From assembly GCF_018200035.1 (NCBI RefSeq), contig NZ_CP073581.1, forward strand, positions 926,501 through 990,500: a DNA stretch of 64,000 nucleotides, in the 5' to 3' direction. The notes beneath the pieces were generated by a model, which saw nothing but the letters and a program-made list of their open reading frames with translations, ran no database searches and was not told where the DNA came from. Below, piece by piece: positions 24,802 through 34,138 of the stretch (position 1 is the stretch's first letter; the number at the start of each line of letters is the position of its first letter). Both the position numbers and the translations under genes were made by a program. This stretch comes from Sulfitobacter albidus. Its GTDB lineage: Bacteria; Pseudomonadota; Alphaproteobacteria; Rhodobacterales; Rhodobacteraceae.

Positions 24802-27800
24802 GCACGCGTCTTGCCACCGGTGGTCGTCTGATCGACACCGCCAAACAGGTGAAATTCCGCTTCAACGGCAAACACATGACCGGGTTCGAGGGCGACACGC
24901 TCGCCTCCGCGCTGCTGGCCAATGATCAGGTCATGGTGGGCCGGTCCTTCAAATACCACCGCCCGCGCGGCATCGTGGCGGCAGGCCCGGAGGAGCCCAA
25001 CGCGCTGATGAACCTCGGGCGCGAGGGCCAGTTCGAGCCCAACGCCCGCGCCACCACGACCGAGCTGTTTGACGGTCTGCGCGCCGAGAGCCAGAACCAC
25101 TGGCCCAGCCTCGAATTCGACGTGGGCGCGATCAACAAGCATCTCAGCCGGTTTTTGCCCGCGGGCTTTTACTACAAGATGTTCATCCACCCACGGCCCT
25201 TGTGGAAGCACGTGTATGAGCCGTTTATCCGCCAGTCGGCGGGCCTTGGCCGCGCGCCCAAGGCACGGGATGTCGACACCTACGAGCATTTCTACAGCTT
25301 TTGCGATGCGCTGATCATCGGCGGCGGTGTTGCGGGGCTTGAGGCCGCGCGGGGCCTCGCACTTACCGGCGCGCGCGTGATGCTGATCGAGCAGACGGCC
25401 CATTGGGGCGGACGCGCGCCCGTGGACGGCGGTGAGATCGACGGCAAGCCCGCGCAGGACTGGATCGACGCCACCGTGGCCGAGCTGGAGGGGATGGAGA
25501 ACGTCACCCTGCGCACGCGCACCATGGGCGCGGGCGTCTATGATCACGGCTACGTGCTGGGCTACGAGCGGCTGACCGATCACGCGCCCGAGGCGGACGG
25601 GCCGCGCCAGCGCCTGTGGCGCATCCGGGCGGGGCACATCATCACCGCGACGGGGGCGATTGAAAGGCCGTTGAGCTTTGCGGGCAATGACGTGCCGGGC
25701 GTGATGCTGGCCGCCGCCGTCCGCGATTACGTGGTCAACTACGGCGTCTCGGTCGGGGACCGCACGGTGGTCGTGACCAACAACGACGACGCCTATCTCA
25801 CGGCGATTGCGCTGAAACACGCGGGGCTCGACGTGCCCGCGATCCTCGATGCGCGGGTGCTGGCCGAAGACAGCCCGCTGATGACACAGGCCAAGGCGCT
25901 CGGCGTGCGGGTGCTGATGGGCCACGCGGTGGCCTCTGTGAAGGGCACCAAACGGGTGACCGGCGTCGCCGTGTGCAGCCAGGCGGGCGAGGGCGCCGTG
26001 ATCGAAGAGATCGCCTGCGACGCGGTCGCCATGTCGGGCGGCTGGTCGCCGGTGGTCCATCTGTGGTCGCATTGCGGTGGCAAGCTGGTTTGGGACGAGG
26101 CGCAGGCGTGCTTCTCGCCGGACGTGAACCGCCCGCCCACCGGCGCGGACGGGATGCAGTTCGTCTCCACCGCCGGGGCGGCCTCGGGGATGTTCGCGCT
26201 GGATGATGTGCTGGGCGATGCCTTTGCCGCCGCCGATGGCGTGTCGCGCTGTCTGGGGCGCAAGCTGCCGAAAACCGCCCGCGCCAGCCAGGGCGAACGG
26301 GTGGAAGAGGCCGCGATGGCGCCGGTCTGGCTGATGCCGCAGGGCGCCAGCGTCAAGCTGCGCGAAAAGGCGTGGCTGGATTATCAGAACGACGTCAAAG
26401 TATCCGACGTGCGGCTGGCCGCGCAGGAGGGCTTTGTCTCGGTCGAGCATGCCAAGCGCTATACCACGCTGGGCATGGCAACGGATCAGGGGAAGCTGAG
26501 CAATATCAATGGTCTCGCGACACTTGCTCATGCATTGGGTGAGCAGATCCCGAGCGTGGGCACGACCACCTTCCGCCCGCCGTACCACCCCATCTCGATG
26601 GCCGCGATCGCCGGGGAGGCGCGCGGCGACGTGTTCCAACCGATCCGCCGCACGCCCATGCACGCATGGCACGAGGCCAACGGCGCAGAGTTCGAACCCG
26701 TAGGCGCGTGGCGCCGCCCCTACGCCTACAAACGCAGCGGCGAGAGCATCCATCAGGCGGTCATGCGCGAGACAAAGAACGTGCGTGAAAACATGGGCTT
26801 GCTCGACGCGTCGACACTGGGCAAACTGGTGGTGAAGGGGCCGGACGCGGGCAAATTCCTCGACATGCTCTACACCAATATGATGAGCACGCTGAAGCCC
26901 GGCAAATGTCGCTATGGTCTCATGTGCAACGACAATGGCTTCCTGATCGACGACGGGGTTGTGGCGCGCATCGACGACGATACCTTCCTATGTCACACCA
27001 CCACCGGCGGGGCCGACAGCATCCACGCCCATATGGAGGAATGGCTGCAGACCGAATGGTGGGACATGAAGGTCTATGTGGCCAATGTGACCGAGCAATT
27101 CGCGCAGATCGCCGTGGTTGGGCCCAATGCCCGCAAGGCGCTGGAGAAGCTCGGCGGCATGGATGTGAGCGCAGAGGCACTCGGCTTCATGGAGTGGGCG
27201 GATGGCGAGATCGGCGGCTTCAAGGTCCGCGTCTACCGCATTAGTTTTTCTGGGGAATTGTCCTACGAGATCGCGGTGGATGCCGGGCAGGGGCAGGCAT
27301 TCTGGGACGCGCTGATGACGGTCGGCAACGATCTGGGCGTGATGCCCTACGGCACCGAAGCGTTGCACATCCTGCGCGCCGAGAAGGGCTTTATCATGAT
27401 CGGGGATGAAACCGACGGAACGGTGATCCCGCAGGATCTGGGCCTGCACTGGGCCCTGTCTAAAAGGAAGGAAGACTACCTCGGCAAGCGCGCACAGCAG
27501 CGCAGCCACATGGCCGATCCCGACCGTTGGAAGCTGGTCGGTCTGGAAACCGAGGATGGATCGACCCTGCCGGACGGTGCTTATGCCGTGGGCGAGGGCA
27601 CCAACGCCAACGGCCAGCGCAACGTCATCGGGCGCGTGACGTCGAGCTATCATTCCCCCAACCTTGACCGGGGGATCGCCATGGGTCTGGTGTTGCACGG
27701 GCCCGACCGAATGGGCGAGACGCTGGAATTCCCCGGCACCGATGGCAAAACCTACCGCGCACGGATCGTTGATCCGGTGTTCTATGACAAGCAAGGGGCA

Positions 27801-27815
27801 AAGCAGAATGTCTGA
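24798..27815 (+). CDS. soxA: Sarcosine oxidase, alpha subunit
   Basis: 1005 residues. The N-terminal Fer2_4-like domain (about 15-100) includes the FEGDTLASALLAN and GRSFKYHRPRGI segments. A pyridine-nucleotide oxidoreductase domain follows with LIIGGGVAGLEAARG (about 170) and GHIITATGAIERPL. The C-terminal third is a GcvT-like folate-binding domain with NMGLLDASTLGKL, GLMCNDNGFLIDDGVV and SFSGELSYEI. The subunit binds NAD, FMN (with beta) and tetrahydrofolate, and forms methylene-THF. Its 3' end overlaps soxG by eight bases. Confidence 0.95.
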   Translation: MSTRLATGGRLIDTAKQVKFRFNGKHMTGFEGDTLASALLANDQVMVGRSFKYHRPRGIVAAGPEEPNALMNLGREGQFEPNARATTTELFDGLRAESQNHWPSLEFDVGAINKHLSRFLPAGFYYKMFIHPRPLWKHVYEPFIRQSAGLGRAPKARDVDTYEHFYSFCDALIIGGGVAGLEAARGLALTGARVMLIEQTAHWGGRAPVDGGEIDGKPAQDWIDATVAELEGMENVTLRTRTMGAGVYDHGYVLGYERLTDHAPEADGPRQRLWRIRAGHIITATGAIERPLSFAGNDVPGVMLAAAVRDYVVNYGVSVGDRTVVVTNNDDAYLTAIALKHAGLDVPAILDARVLAEDSPLMTQAKALGVRVLMGHAVASVKGTKRVTGVAVCSQAGEGAVIEEIACDAVAMSGGWSPVVHLWSHCGGKLVWDEAQACFSPDVNRPPTGADGMQFVSTAGAASGMFALDDVLGDAFAAADGVSRCLGRKLPKTARASQGERVEEAAMAPVWLMPQGASVKLREKAWLDYQNDVKVSDVRLAAQEGFVSVEHAKRYTTLGMATDQGKLSNINGLATLAHALGEQIPSVGTTTFRPPYHPISMAAIAGEARGDVFQPIRRTPMHAWHEANGAEFEPVGAWRRPYAYKRSGESIHQAVMRETKNVRENMGLLDASTLGKLVVKGPDAGKFLDMLYTNMMSTLKPGKCRYGLMCNDNGFLIDDGVVARIDDDTFLCHTTTGGADSIHAHMEEWLQTEWWDMKVYVANVTEQFAQIAVVGPNARKALEKLGGMDVSAEALGFMEWADGEIGGFKVRVYRISFSGELSYEIAVDAGQGQAFWDALMTVGNDLGVMPYGTEALHILRAEKGFIMIGDETDGTVIPQDLGLHWALSKRKEDYLGKRAQQRSHMADPDRWKLVGLETEDGSTLPDGAYAVGEGTNANGQRNVIGRVTSSYHSPNLDRGIAMGLVLHGPDRMGETLEFPGTDGKTYRARIVDPVFYDKQGAKQNV

Positions 27816-28383
27816 TCCGGTTACCCCCATGAACGGTGCCGTCTACACCCATGGAATCGCAAAGATTTCCGAAGTTATCCCCACGGGGATGATTACACTG
27901 CGCGGCGCGCTTGCGGACAAGGGCTTTGCCAAGGCCCTGCGCGCCGCCACGGGTCTGGACGTACCCGGGACGCGCGAAATCCTGCACGACGGCGATCTCT
28001 CGCTTGCGTGGATGTCATCGGATGAGCTGTTGTTGATCTGCCCACATATGCAAGCGCTCGACCGGACGCAGCAGCTTGCCGATGAGCTTCGGGATTTCCA
28101 CGCGCTGGCGGTCAATGTTTCGGATGCACGCGCCCTGTTCGAGGTCAGCGGTCCGCACGCGCGGGAGGTTCTGGCCAAGCTTGCGCCCGTGGATCTTGCC
28201 CCCGGCCAGTTCGGCCCCGGCGACATGCGCCGCACGCGGCTTGCGCAGGCTGCGGCGGCGCTCTGGATGCCTGCACCGGATGTATTTCGCATCATCTGTT
28301 TCCGCTCGGTCGCGCAGTATACGTTTGATGTGCTCAAGGTCGCGGCGCAGCCCGGCTCGCAAGTCGGTGTCTTTCACGGCTAA
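27808..28383 (+). CDS. soxG: Sarcosine oxidase, gamma subunit
   Basis: 191 residues of the SoxG family, related to the GcvT fold: VIPTGMITLRGALAD, LAWMSSDELLLICP, NVSDARALFEVSGPHAREVLAKL and FRSVAQYTFDVL. The ATG lies within the soxA coding end. It completes the soxB-D-A-G set, so this organism should demethylate sarcosine derived from glycine betaine or choline. Confidence 0.92.
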   Translation: MSDPVTPMNGAVYTHGIAKISEVIPTGMITLRGALADKGFAKALRAATGLDVPGTREILHDGDLSLAWMSSDELLLICPHMQALDRTQQLADELRDFHALAVNVSDARALFEVSGPHAREVLAKLAPVDLAPGQFGPGDMRRTRLAQAAAALWMPAPDVFRIICFRSVAQYTFDVLKVAAQPGSQVGVFHG

Positions 28384-28441
28384 CCGATTGACGCGGCTGG
28401 CGCGTTCGCGCAAATTGGCTCCTCAACCGAGGAAATAAACC

Positions 28442-28876
28442 ATGCCGATCAAAAACTTGCTTGCCGCCGCCTCCCTGATCACCGTTCTGGCCACATCCGT
28501 GGCCGCAAAGGGCACGTTCTACGATTGCGACATGAATGTGGATGTCCCCAATGGATGGGTGTCGCCCAAGATCGGGATTGTCGTGGATGAGGCTGGCAAG
28601 GCGACAGTTCTCGACAATATCATCCTCACACTGCTGGAAAAGCCACTTCAGGTGCGCGCCCGTGCCCGGGGCGACAGTCTGCGGTTGAGCTGGCAGATTG
28701 CCGGTGCCATCGATTCAGCTGGGCAGCGCGTCCCGACGTTCTCCTACCAGGCGTGGCTCGACACGAAAAACCTCGGACTGTCTGTGGTGGCCAAGCCCGT
28801 AGGGTTTCCGCAGCGGTTCTCGGGCAAGGGGCGCTGCCAGATCCGCAAGAACTTCAACGGTTTTCCGCGCAGCTGA
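28442..28876 (+). CDS. Secreted protein of unknown function
   Basis: 144 residues. A clear signal peptide (MPIKNLLAAASLITVLATSV, cleavage likely after VAA) precedes a small mature domain with two widely spaced cysteines (YDCDMN and GRCQIRK) that could form a disulfide. No family is recognised. It is 58 bases after soxG and 97 before sodB, on the same strand as both, and may be independent of them. Confidence 0.7.
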   Translation: MPIKNLLAAASLITVLATSVAAKGTFYDCDMNVDVPNGWVSPKIGIVVDEAGKATVLDNIILTLLEKPLQVRARARGDSLRLSWQIAGAIDSAGQRVPTFSYQAWLDTKNLGLSVVAKPVGFPQRFSGKGRCQIRKNFNGFPRS

Positions 28877-28973
28877 CGCCTGCTGGCACAAGAAGTCAGC
28901 CCGCGCCCCTTGACGCCGCGCCCGCCCGCGCTTCATTTGCATGAACCGGAACTTAATGCAGGAGGCCCGACCC

Positions 28974-29573
28974 ATGGCTTTTCAACTCCCCGATCTTCCC
29001 TACGCCCACGACGCCCTCGCCGCAAAGGGCATGAGCGCGGAGACGCTCGAATACCACCACGACAAGCACCACAATGCCTATGTCGTCAACGGCAACAAGG
29101 CGATCGAAGGAACCGAGTGGGAGGGCAAATCCCTCGAAGAAATCATCAAGGGCACTTACGACGCGAACGCCGTTGCCCAGTCCGGTATCTTCAACAACAT
29201 CAGCCAGTTGTGGAACCACAATCAGTTCTGGGAAATGATGGGGCCGAACAGCTCTGCCATGCCCGGCGAGCTCGAAAAGGCCATCGTGGAAAGCTTTGGC
29301 TCCGTCGACAAGTTCAAGGATGATTTCAAGGCTGCAGGCGCGGGTCAGTTCGGCTCGGGCTGGGCGTGGCTGGTCAAGGATACTGACGGCGCACTGAAAG
29401 TCACCAAGACCGAAAATGGCGTGAATCCCGTCTGCTTTGGCCAGACTGCCCTGTTGGGCTGCGATGTGTGGGAGCATTCCTACTACATCGATTTCCGCAA
29501 CGCGCGTCCCGACTACCTGTCGAACTTCCTCGACAATCTGGTGAACTGGGAAAACGTCGCCTCGCGCATGTGA
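28974..29573 (+). CDS. sodB: Superoxide dismutase, Fe/Mn type
   Basis: 199 residues of the Fe/Mn SOD fold. LPDLPYAHDALAAKGMS opens the helical hairpin and YHHDKHHNAYV gives the first histidine ligand. WNHNQFWEMM and DVWEHSYYIDF supply the remaining His, Asp and His ligands. AGAGQFGSGWAWL is typical of iron-type bacterial enzymes. A GGAGG site lies eight bases before the ATG. It disposes of superoxide in the cytoplasm. The last part of the gene is duplicated just downstream. Confidence 0.95.
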   Translation: MAFQLPDLPYAHDALAAKGMSAETLEYHHDKHHNAYVVNGNKAIEGTEWEGKSLEEIIKGTYDANAVAQSGIFNNISQLWNHNQFWEMMGPNSSAMPGELEKAIVESFGSVDKFKDDFKAAGAGQFGSGWAWLVKDTDGALKVTKTENGVNPVCFGQTALLGCDVWEHSYYIDFRNARPDYLSNFLDNLVNWENVASRM

Positions 29574-29684
29574 TTGGACCGGTGCTCTCCCAGCCACCGA
29601 CGCGCCCCGCTGATGCGGGACGCTTGGTGAACTGGGAGAACGTCGCCTCGAGCATGTGATTGGACCCGTGCGCTCCCAGCCACC
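29540..29684 (+). repeat. Imperfect direct repeat duplicating the 3' end of sodB
   Basis: A 59-base unit at 29540-29598, covering the last 11 sense codons of sodB, its stop and 25 bases beyond, recurs at 29626-29684 with four mismatches. The spacing between copies is 27 bases, so the period is 86. The second copy still reads VNWENVAS followed by SM and a TGA. It may be a slippage or recombination relic, or a worn integration footprint at a gene 3' end. Confidence 0.85.
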
Positions 29685-29753
29685 TAGGCGCGCGGGCCGT
29701 CTGGGGAGCCGACAAGATATAGCTTCCAGGATGTGAGGCTCGGAGTCTGGGTA

Positions 29754-29785
29754 TGCCCCCGCCGGTGAAGGTGGGGGCGTTTTCA
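29754..29785 (+). terminator. Likely rho-independent terminator after sodB
   Basis: The stem GCCCCCgCC / GGtGGGGGC with a short loop is followed by GTTTTCATTTT. It lies between convergent genes sodB and the LOG-like gene and could serve the plus strand. It slightly overlaps the LOG-like stop codon. Confidence 0.6.
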
Positions 29786-30339
29786 TTTTCCGCCGAACGT
29801 ATCTTCCAAAAGAGCAAGGGCGTGGGCGGAGTCGGTGGCCCAGTGCACAAAGCCCAACAGGCTCTCATCGGCAAATCCGCGCGCGACCACGCTGTCGAGC
29901 AATGCGCGCAACGGATCCCAGTAGCCGTCGGTGTTTACAATCACCACGGGCTTTGCGTGCAGACCCAGCTGACGCCATGTCAGCGCTTCGAAAAATTCAT
30001 CGAGGGAGCCCGCCCCCCGGGCAGCATCACGACGGCATCGCAGTTCATGAACATCACCTTTTTGCGCTCATGCATGGTTTCGGTCACGATGTAGCGGGTC
30101 AGATCGGTCTTGCCGACTTCCCAGTCAACGAGGTGCTGGGGGATGACGCCAAAAGTGTCCCCACCGCCTACCTGCGCCGCGTTTGCGACGGCACCCATCA
30201 ATCCGACATCGCCCGCACCGTAGACCAATCGCCAGCCGCGGGCGGCGATGCCGGCACCCAGATCTGTCGCAGTTTGGCCGAATACAGGTCGGTCGCCCGT
30301 GCGGGAGCCGCAAAAAACGCAGACGGACTTGGTCAACAT
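29783..30339 (-). CDS. LOG-family (cytokinin riboside monophosphate phosphoribohydrolase-like) protein, frame broken
   Basis: About 185 residues if one base is restored. The N-terminal SVCVFCGSRTGD and YGAGDVGLMGAVA match the LOG/TIGR00730 Rossmann family. The key PGGxGTxxE motif is split: the frame reads VVMLPGGRAPS, but one more base in the six-C run 30013-30018 gives LPGGAGSLDEFFEALTW and continues to LLEDTFGGK at 29783. LOG proteins cleave AMP-type nucleotides to base and ribose-5-phosphate. The break is probably a base-call error. Confidence 0.85.
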
Positions 30340-30462
30340 GGCAAAAACCTCTCGAATAACGGAAAAACTATCGGTCGGCAGACAGACGGTTTTGACCGCA
30401 GATAGCCCGCCGGCTACAAGGTCTCAACGCGCGTGCGCGATTTTGGCCTTGGGGATGGTCCG

Positions 30463-31725
30463 ATGAGTAAGATTTTGGCAGGTTTGGGCGGCAACGCCGG
30501 TCTGGTAGCGGCCGGTGGCGTTCTGGTGCTGGCCGTTGGTGTCGGCGCCTACCTGAGCTTTGGCGGCCAGCCCCAACCCGGTGCGGGGACGGCAACGCCT
30601 GCCACAGCCACCGCGCCGCAGGTTGCGGCAGCGCCCGCAGTGTCGATAGCGCCGCCCGCGCAAAGTGAGGCCGCCACGCCCGTCCCCGTTGCGGAGCCGA
30701 CCGCGCCCACCTTCGACGAGCTGCGCCGCGAAACCGATGGGAGCACCGTGATTGCGGGCCGCGCCGCACCGCTGAGCGAGGTCAAGATCCTCGTTGATGG
30801 TGTCGAAGTCGCAAAAACAACTGCAGACAGCGGTGGTGGGTTTGCGGCCTTTGCAGCGCTCCCGGCGGCAGATGCGCCGCAGGTCGTCACCCTTTCCGCC
30901 CGTGAGGGGGAAACGGATGTCCGCTCGGACGATCAGATCATCCTTGCTCCCGTGGCGCCGCGCGATCCCGTCGCGCTGAGCGAGACAGCCCCCGAAGCGC
31001 CCGCGCCGGCGCCGACCACCGCGCAGCCCGAAGCCGTCGCAGAGGTTGAGCCGACGGGGGACACGCCTCCGCAGGACGTGCGCGCCGAGCCGGATACACC
31101 CAAGGCGGCCGCGCCGGACGACAGCTCCGCGGAACCGGCCCCGACCGTGACCGCAGCGGTCGATGACGCGCAGGCGCCGCAGACATCCGCGCCCGTTGCC
31201 GTGCTCAAATCCGACGCGGACGGCGTGCGCCTGTTGCAGGCTGCGCGACCGGAGGCAATGACCAGTGTCGCGCTCGACACCATCGGCTATAGCGCGGTGG
31301 GCGACGTGCAACTGGCCGGCCGGGCGCAGGACAGCGCGGCGGAGGTCCGCATCTACCTGGACAACCGCGCCGTTGTCAGCCTGCCAGTCGACACGCAGGG
31401 TCGTTGGCAGGGTGATCTGCCGAATGTGGACGAAGGCGTTTATACCCTGCGCGTCGACGAGGTGAGCGCGGGCGGCGATGTCTCCAGCCGGGTCGAGACA
31501 CCGTTCAAACGCGAAGCCGCCGACGTTCTGGCCGAAGCGGCGGCGCAATCCGACCGCCCGATTGCAGAGATCACGGTGCAGCAGGGTGCCACGCTTTGGG
31601 CGATTGCGCGCGACCGTTACGGCGACGGCACACTTTACGTGCGGGTGTTCGAGGCCAATGCAAAGTCGATCCGCGATCCCGATCTGATCTATCCCGGTCA
31701 GGTTTTCGATCTGCCCGAGGACTGA
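30463..31725 (+). CDS. LysM-domain cell-envelope protein
   Basis: 420 residues. One N-terminal membrane helix (GLVAAGGVLVLAVGVGAYLS) is followed by a long alanine/proline-rich, low-complexity stretch (about 40-260) and two regions resembling Ig-like/carboxypeptidase-regulatory folds (GSTVIAGRAAPLSEVKILVD and GDVQLAGRAQDSAAEVRIYL). The C-terminal LysM runs from ITVQQGATLWAIARDRYGDG to IYPGQVFDLP. The LysM should bind peptidoglycan, with the protein spanning the periplasm. A predicted operon partner is not evident. Confidence 0.85.
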   Translation: MSKILAGLGGNAGLVAAGGVLVLAVGVGAYLSFGGQPQPGAGTATPATATAPQVAAAPAVSIAPPAQSEAATPVPVAEPTAPTFDELRRETDGSTVIAGRAAPLSEVKILVDGVEVAKTTADSGGGFAAFAALPAADAPQVVTLSAREGETDVRSDDQIILAPVAPRDPVALSETAPEAPAPAPTTAQPEAVAEVEPTGDTPPQDVRAEPDTPKAAAPDDSSAEPAPTVTAAVDDAQAPQTSAPVAVLKSDADGVRLLQAARPEAMTSVALDTIGYSAVGDVQLAGRAQDSAAEVRIYLDNRAVVSLPVDTQGRWQGDLPNVDEGVYTLRVDEVSAGGDVSSRVETPFKREAADVLAEAAAQSDRPIAEITVQQGATLWAIARDRYGDGTLYVRVFEANAKSIRDPDLIYPGQVFDLPED

Positions 31726-31804
31726 GGGCAATAAACCGCGTCGCCTGACTGGCGGTCGGGGGCCCCGAGGGCTATGTCGTGTAGCAACGAGAACAGGAAG
31801 CTAC

Positions 31805-33646
31805 ATGGCCACCGATACAGCCGCCGACACGACGACCGAAGATCCCTCCCAGACGCCACAGGTTGATGCGGACGCGGCAGAGCGGCAGTCCGCCCTGCGT
31901 GTGCTGCGCAAGGTAGCGCCCTACCTGTGGCCCGCCGACAAGCCGTGGGTGCGCCGCCGTGTGGTCTGGGCCATGGTGGCGCTGCTGATGTCCAAGGTGG
32001 TGGCGACGATCATGCCGCTGTTCTACCGCGATGCCACGAACGTCCTGGCGGGCGAGGGCACGCCGATGATCGCCGTGGGCGCCATCGGCCTCACAATCGC
32101 CTACGGCATGGCGCGCGCGATGAACGTAGGCTTTCAACAGCTGCGCGACGTGATCTTTACCCGTGTGGCGCAGCGTGCGCTGCGCACGCTGGCGCTCGAG
32201 ACGTTCCAGCATATCCACCGCCTTTCGATGCGCTATCACATCACCCGCAAGACTGGCGGGCTGAGCCGCATTATCGAGCGGGGTGTGAAGGGGGTCGAGT
32301 TCCTCCTGCGCTTCTTGCTGTTCAACATCGGACCCCTGATCCTAGAGCTGCTGATGATCGGCGCGATGCTCGCCTATCTCTTCGATGTCAGCTACTTGCT
32401 GGTCGTGGCCGTCACCATCGCCATCTACATCTGGTTCACCTTCAAGGTCACCGAATGGCGCGTGAAACTGCGTCGCCAGATGAACGATCAGGATACCGAC
32501 GCCAACCAAAAGGCCGTCGACAGCCTGCTGAATTACGAGACGGTGAAATATTTTGGCGCAGAAGAGCGCGAGGCGGGCCGCTATGACACAGCCATGGAAG
32601 GTTATGAGGCGGCCGCGATCAAGACGAACTATTCGCTGGCCTTTCTGAACTTTGGGCAGTCGTTGATCATCACCACCGGGCTGGTGGCCGTGATGATCAT
32701 GGCAGCGATTGGCGTGCAGAACGGCGATCTCACTGTCGGGGATTTTGTGCTGGTCAACGCCTATATGATCCAGATCACCGTGCCGCTGAACTTCCTTGGC
32801 ACCGTCTACCGCGAGATCCGGCAGGCGCTGGTGGACATGGGCGAGATGTTTGACCTGCTCGAACAGCCGGCGGAGATTACTGACAAGCCGGACGCCCGCC
32901 CGCTGAAAGTGACGGGCGGCGAGGTGCAGCTGGAAAACGTGCATTTTGGCTACAATCCCGATCGCAAGATCCTCAAAGGGGTGAGCCTGACCGCCAAGCC
33001 GGGGGAGACGGTGGCGATCGTGGGCTCCACCGGGTCGGGCAAATCGACCATCGGGCGGCTGCTTTTTCGGTTCTACGATGTGGGGTCGGGCAGCTTGCGG
33101 ATCGACGGGCAGGACGTGCGTGACGTGACGCAGACATCGCTACACCAACAGATCGGCGTGGTGCCGCAGGATACGGTGCTGTTCAACGACACGATCCGCT
33201 ACAACATCGCCTACGGACGCGATGGCGCCACGCAGGAGGAGATCGAAGAGGCCGCGCGCGCCGCACAGATCCACGATTTCATCGAACGGCTGCCCGAAGG
33301 GTACGAGACCGCCGTGGGCGAGCGCGGACTGAAGCTGTCGGGTGGGGAAAAACAGCGCGTGGGCATCGCGCGCACCTTGCTCAAGGATCCGCCGATCCTG
33401 TTGCTGGACGAGGCGACATCGGCGCTGGATAGCGAGACCGAACATGAGATCCAGGACGCGCTGCGCCGCGCGGGGCAGGGGCGCACTGTGCTGACCATCG
33501 CGCACCGGCTGTCGACCGTGGCGGAGGCGGATCAGATTATTGTGCTGGAGCAGGGCGAGGTGATGGAGCGCGGCACACACGACGAATTGCTGGAGGCCAA
33601 CGGACGCTATGCCCAGCTCTGGCAGCGCCAGCAATCCGAGGAATGA
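31805..33646 (+). CDS. ABC exporter of the ATM1/HMT1 type (fused permease-ATPase)
   Basis: 613 residues. After a 40-residue soluble start come six membrane helices, with SMRYHITRKTGGLSRIIERG on the first cytoplasmic coupling stretch and VDSLLNYETVKYFGAE, both hallmarks of ATM1-like transporters. The C-terminal ATPase has Walker A GSTGSGKST, signature LSGGEKQR and LLLDEATSALD. Bacterial Atm1 exports glutathione-conjugated metals or persulfides. The stop overlaps the next ATG. Confidence 0.9.
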   Translation: MATDTAADTTTEDPSQTPQVDADAAERQSALRVLRKVAPYLWPADKPWVRRRVVWAMVALLMSKVVATIMPLFYRDATNVLAGEGTPMIAVGAIGLTIAYGMARAMNVGFQQLRDVIFTRVAQRALRTLALETFQHIHRLSMRYHITRKTGGLSRIIERGVKGVEFLLRFLLFNIGPLILELLMIGAMLAYLFDVSYLLVVAVTIAIYIWFTFKVTEWRVKLRRQMNDQDTDANQKAVDSLLNYETVKYFGAEEREAGRYDTAMEGYEAAAIKTNYSLAFLNFGQSLIITTGLVAVMIMAAIGVQNGDLTVGDFVLVNAYMIQITVPLNFLGTVYREIRQALVDMGEMFDLLEQPAEITDKPDARPLKVTGGEVQLENVHFGYNPDRKILKGVSLTAKPGETVAIVGSTGSGKSTIGRLLFRFYDVGSGSLRIDGQDVRDVTQTSLHQQIGVVPQDTVLFNDTIRYNIAYGRDGATQEEIEEAARAAQIHDFIERLPEGYETAVGERGLKLSGGEKQRVGIARTLLKDPPILLLDEATSALDSETEHEIQDALRRAGQGRTVLTIAHRLSTVAEADQIIVLEQGEVMERGTHDELLEANGRYAQLWQRQQSEE

Positions 33647-33993
33647 GCCGCAAGGTCTATCCCCGCACCCCCGACGGCCGCTATTTTGTCAGCCGGTCGC
33701 GGCTGTGGCGCTGTACGGATCCGGCCTTGGAAGACAGCGAAAGGCGCACGGCGGTCAAGGCGCTGATGCAGGCCCGCCGCGCGGTCCAACTGGCGAAAGA
33801 CGCGGACGAGACGGCAAAGGCCCGTACGGCAGTCGACGCGGCCAAGCGCAGATTGGGAGAACGCGGCCCGGTCTGGTGGGACGACGGGGCGCCCGATGAG
33901 GGTGGCAAACACCCGAAGAATTCAAGCTATGCCGATTGGTGGGACGCTCTGGGTCAAGAGGATCGCGACGCCGCCACCAGAAAGAAGCCGTGA
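33643..33993 (+). CDS. Small conserved protein of unknown function
   Basis: 116 residues, highly charged and soluble, no signal peptide. The N-terminus (YPRTPDGRYFVSRSRLWRC) and a helical AVKALMQARRAVQLAKD region are followed by GPVWWDDGAPDEGG and a tryptophan pair (YADWWDAL). The ATG overlaps the ATM1 exporter stop (ATGA), so it is translated with it. I recognise no characterised family. Confidence 0.7.
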   Translation: MSRKVYPRTPDGRYFVSRSRLWRCTDPALEDSERRTAVKALMQARRAVQLAKDADETAKARTAVDAAKRRLGERGPVWWDDGAPDEGGKHPKNSSYADWWDALGQEDRDAATRKKP

Positions 33994-34001
33994 CCCGTAT
34001 G

Positions 34002-34024
34002 TCAAAGCCCCCCGGGGGCTTTGA
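34002..34024. terminator. Perfect hairpin between convergent genes
   Basis: TCAAAGCCCCC-C-GGGGGCTTTGA is an 11-base perfect inverted repeat lying between the exporter operon (plus) and the DUF302 gene (minus). It has no T tract on either side, so termination is plausible but not certain. The remaining 110 bases of this gap show nothing else I can name. Confidence 0.5.
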
Positions 34025-34138
34025 TGCGATGTTTCATTGGCGCGTGGGGCCGGCTGGTGTGCGTTTATCGCGCCGTCGAGAGGGTATTGCGCGATGCAAA
34101 ATGCGTATTTTTGGCACAATGAAGCGGGCGTGTGGTCC

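Noticed and set aside
24591..26753. A 720-codon open frame on the minus strand
   Set aside because: It mirrors soxA, has the same low-complexity composition and no recognisable product.
22738..28383. Thiosulfate-oxidising Sox system
   Set aside because: The sox genes here are sarcosine oxidase subunits; no SoxXYZ-type sulfur proteins are present.
29540..29684. CRISPR array or short tandem repeat array
   Set aside because: Only two copies, 59 bases each with a 27-base gap, derived from sodB; no cas genes.
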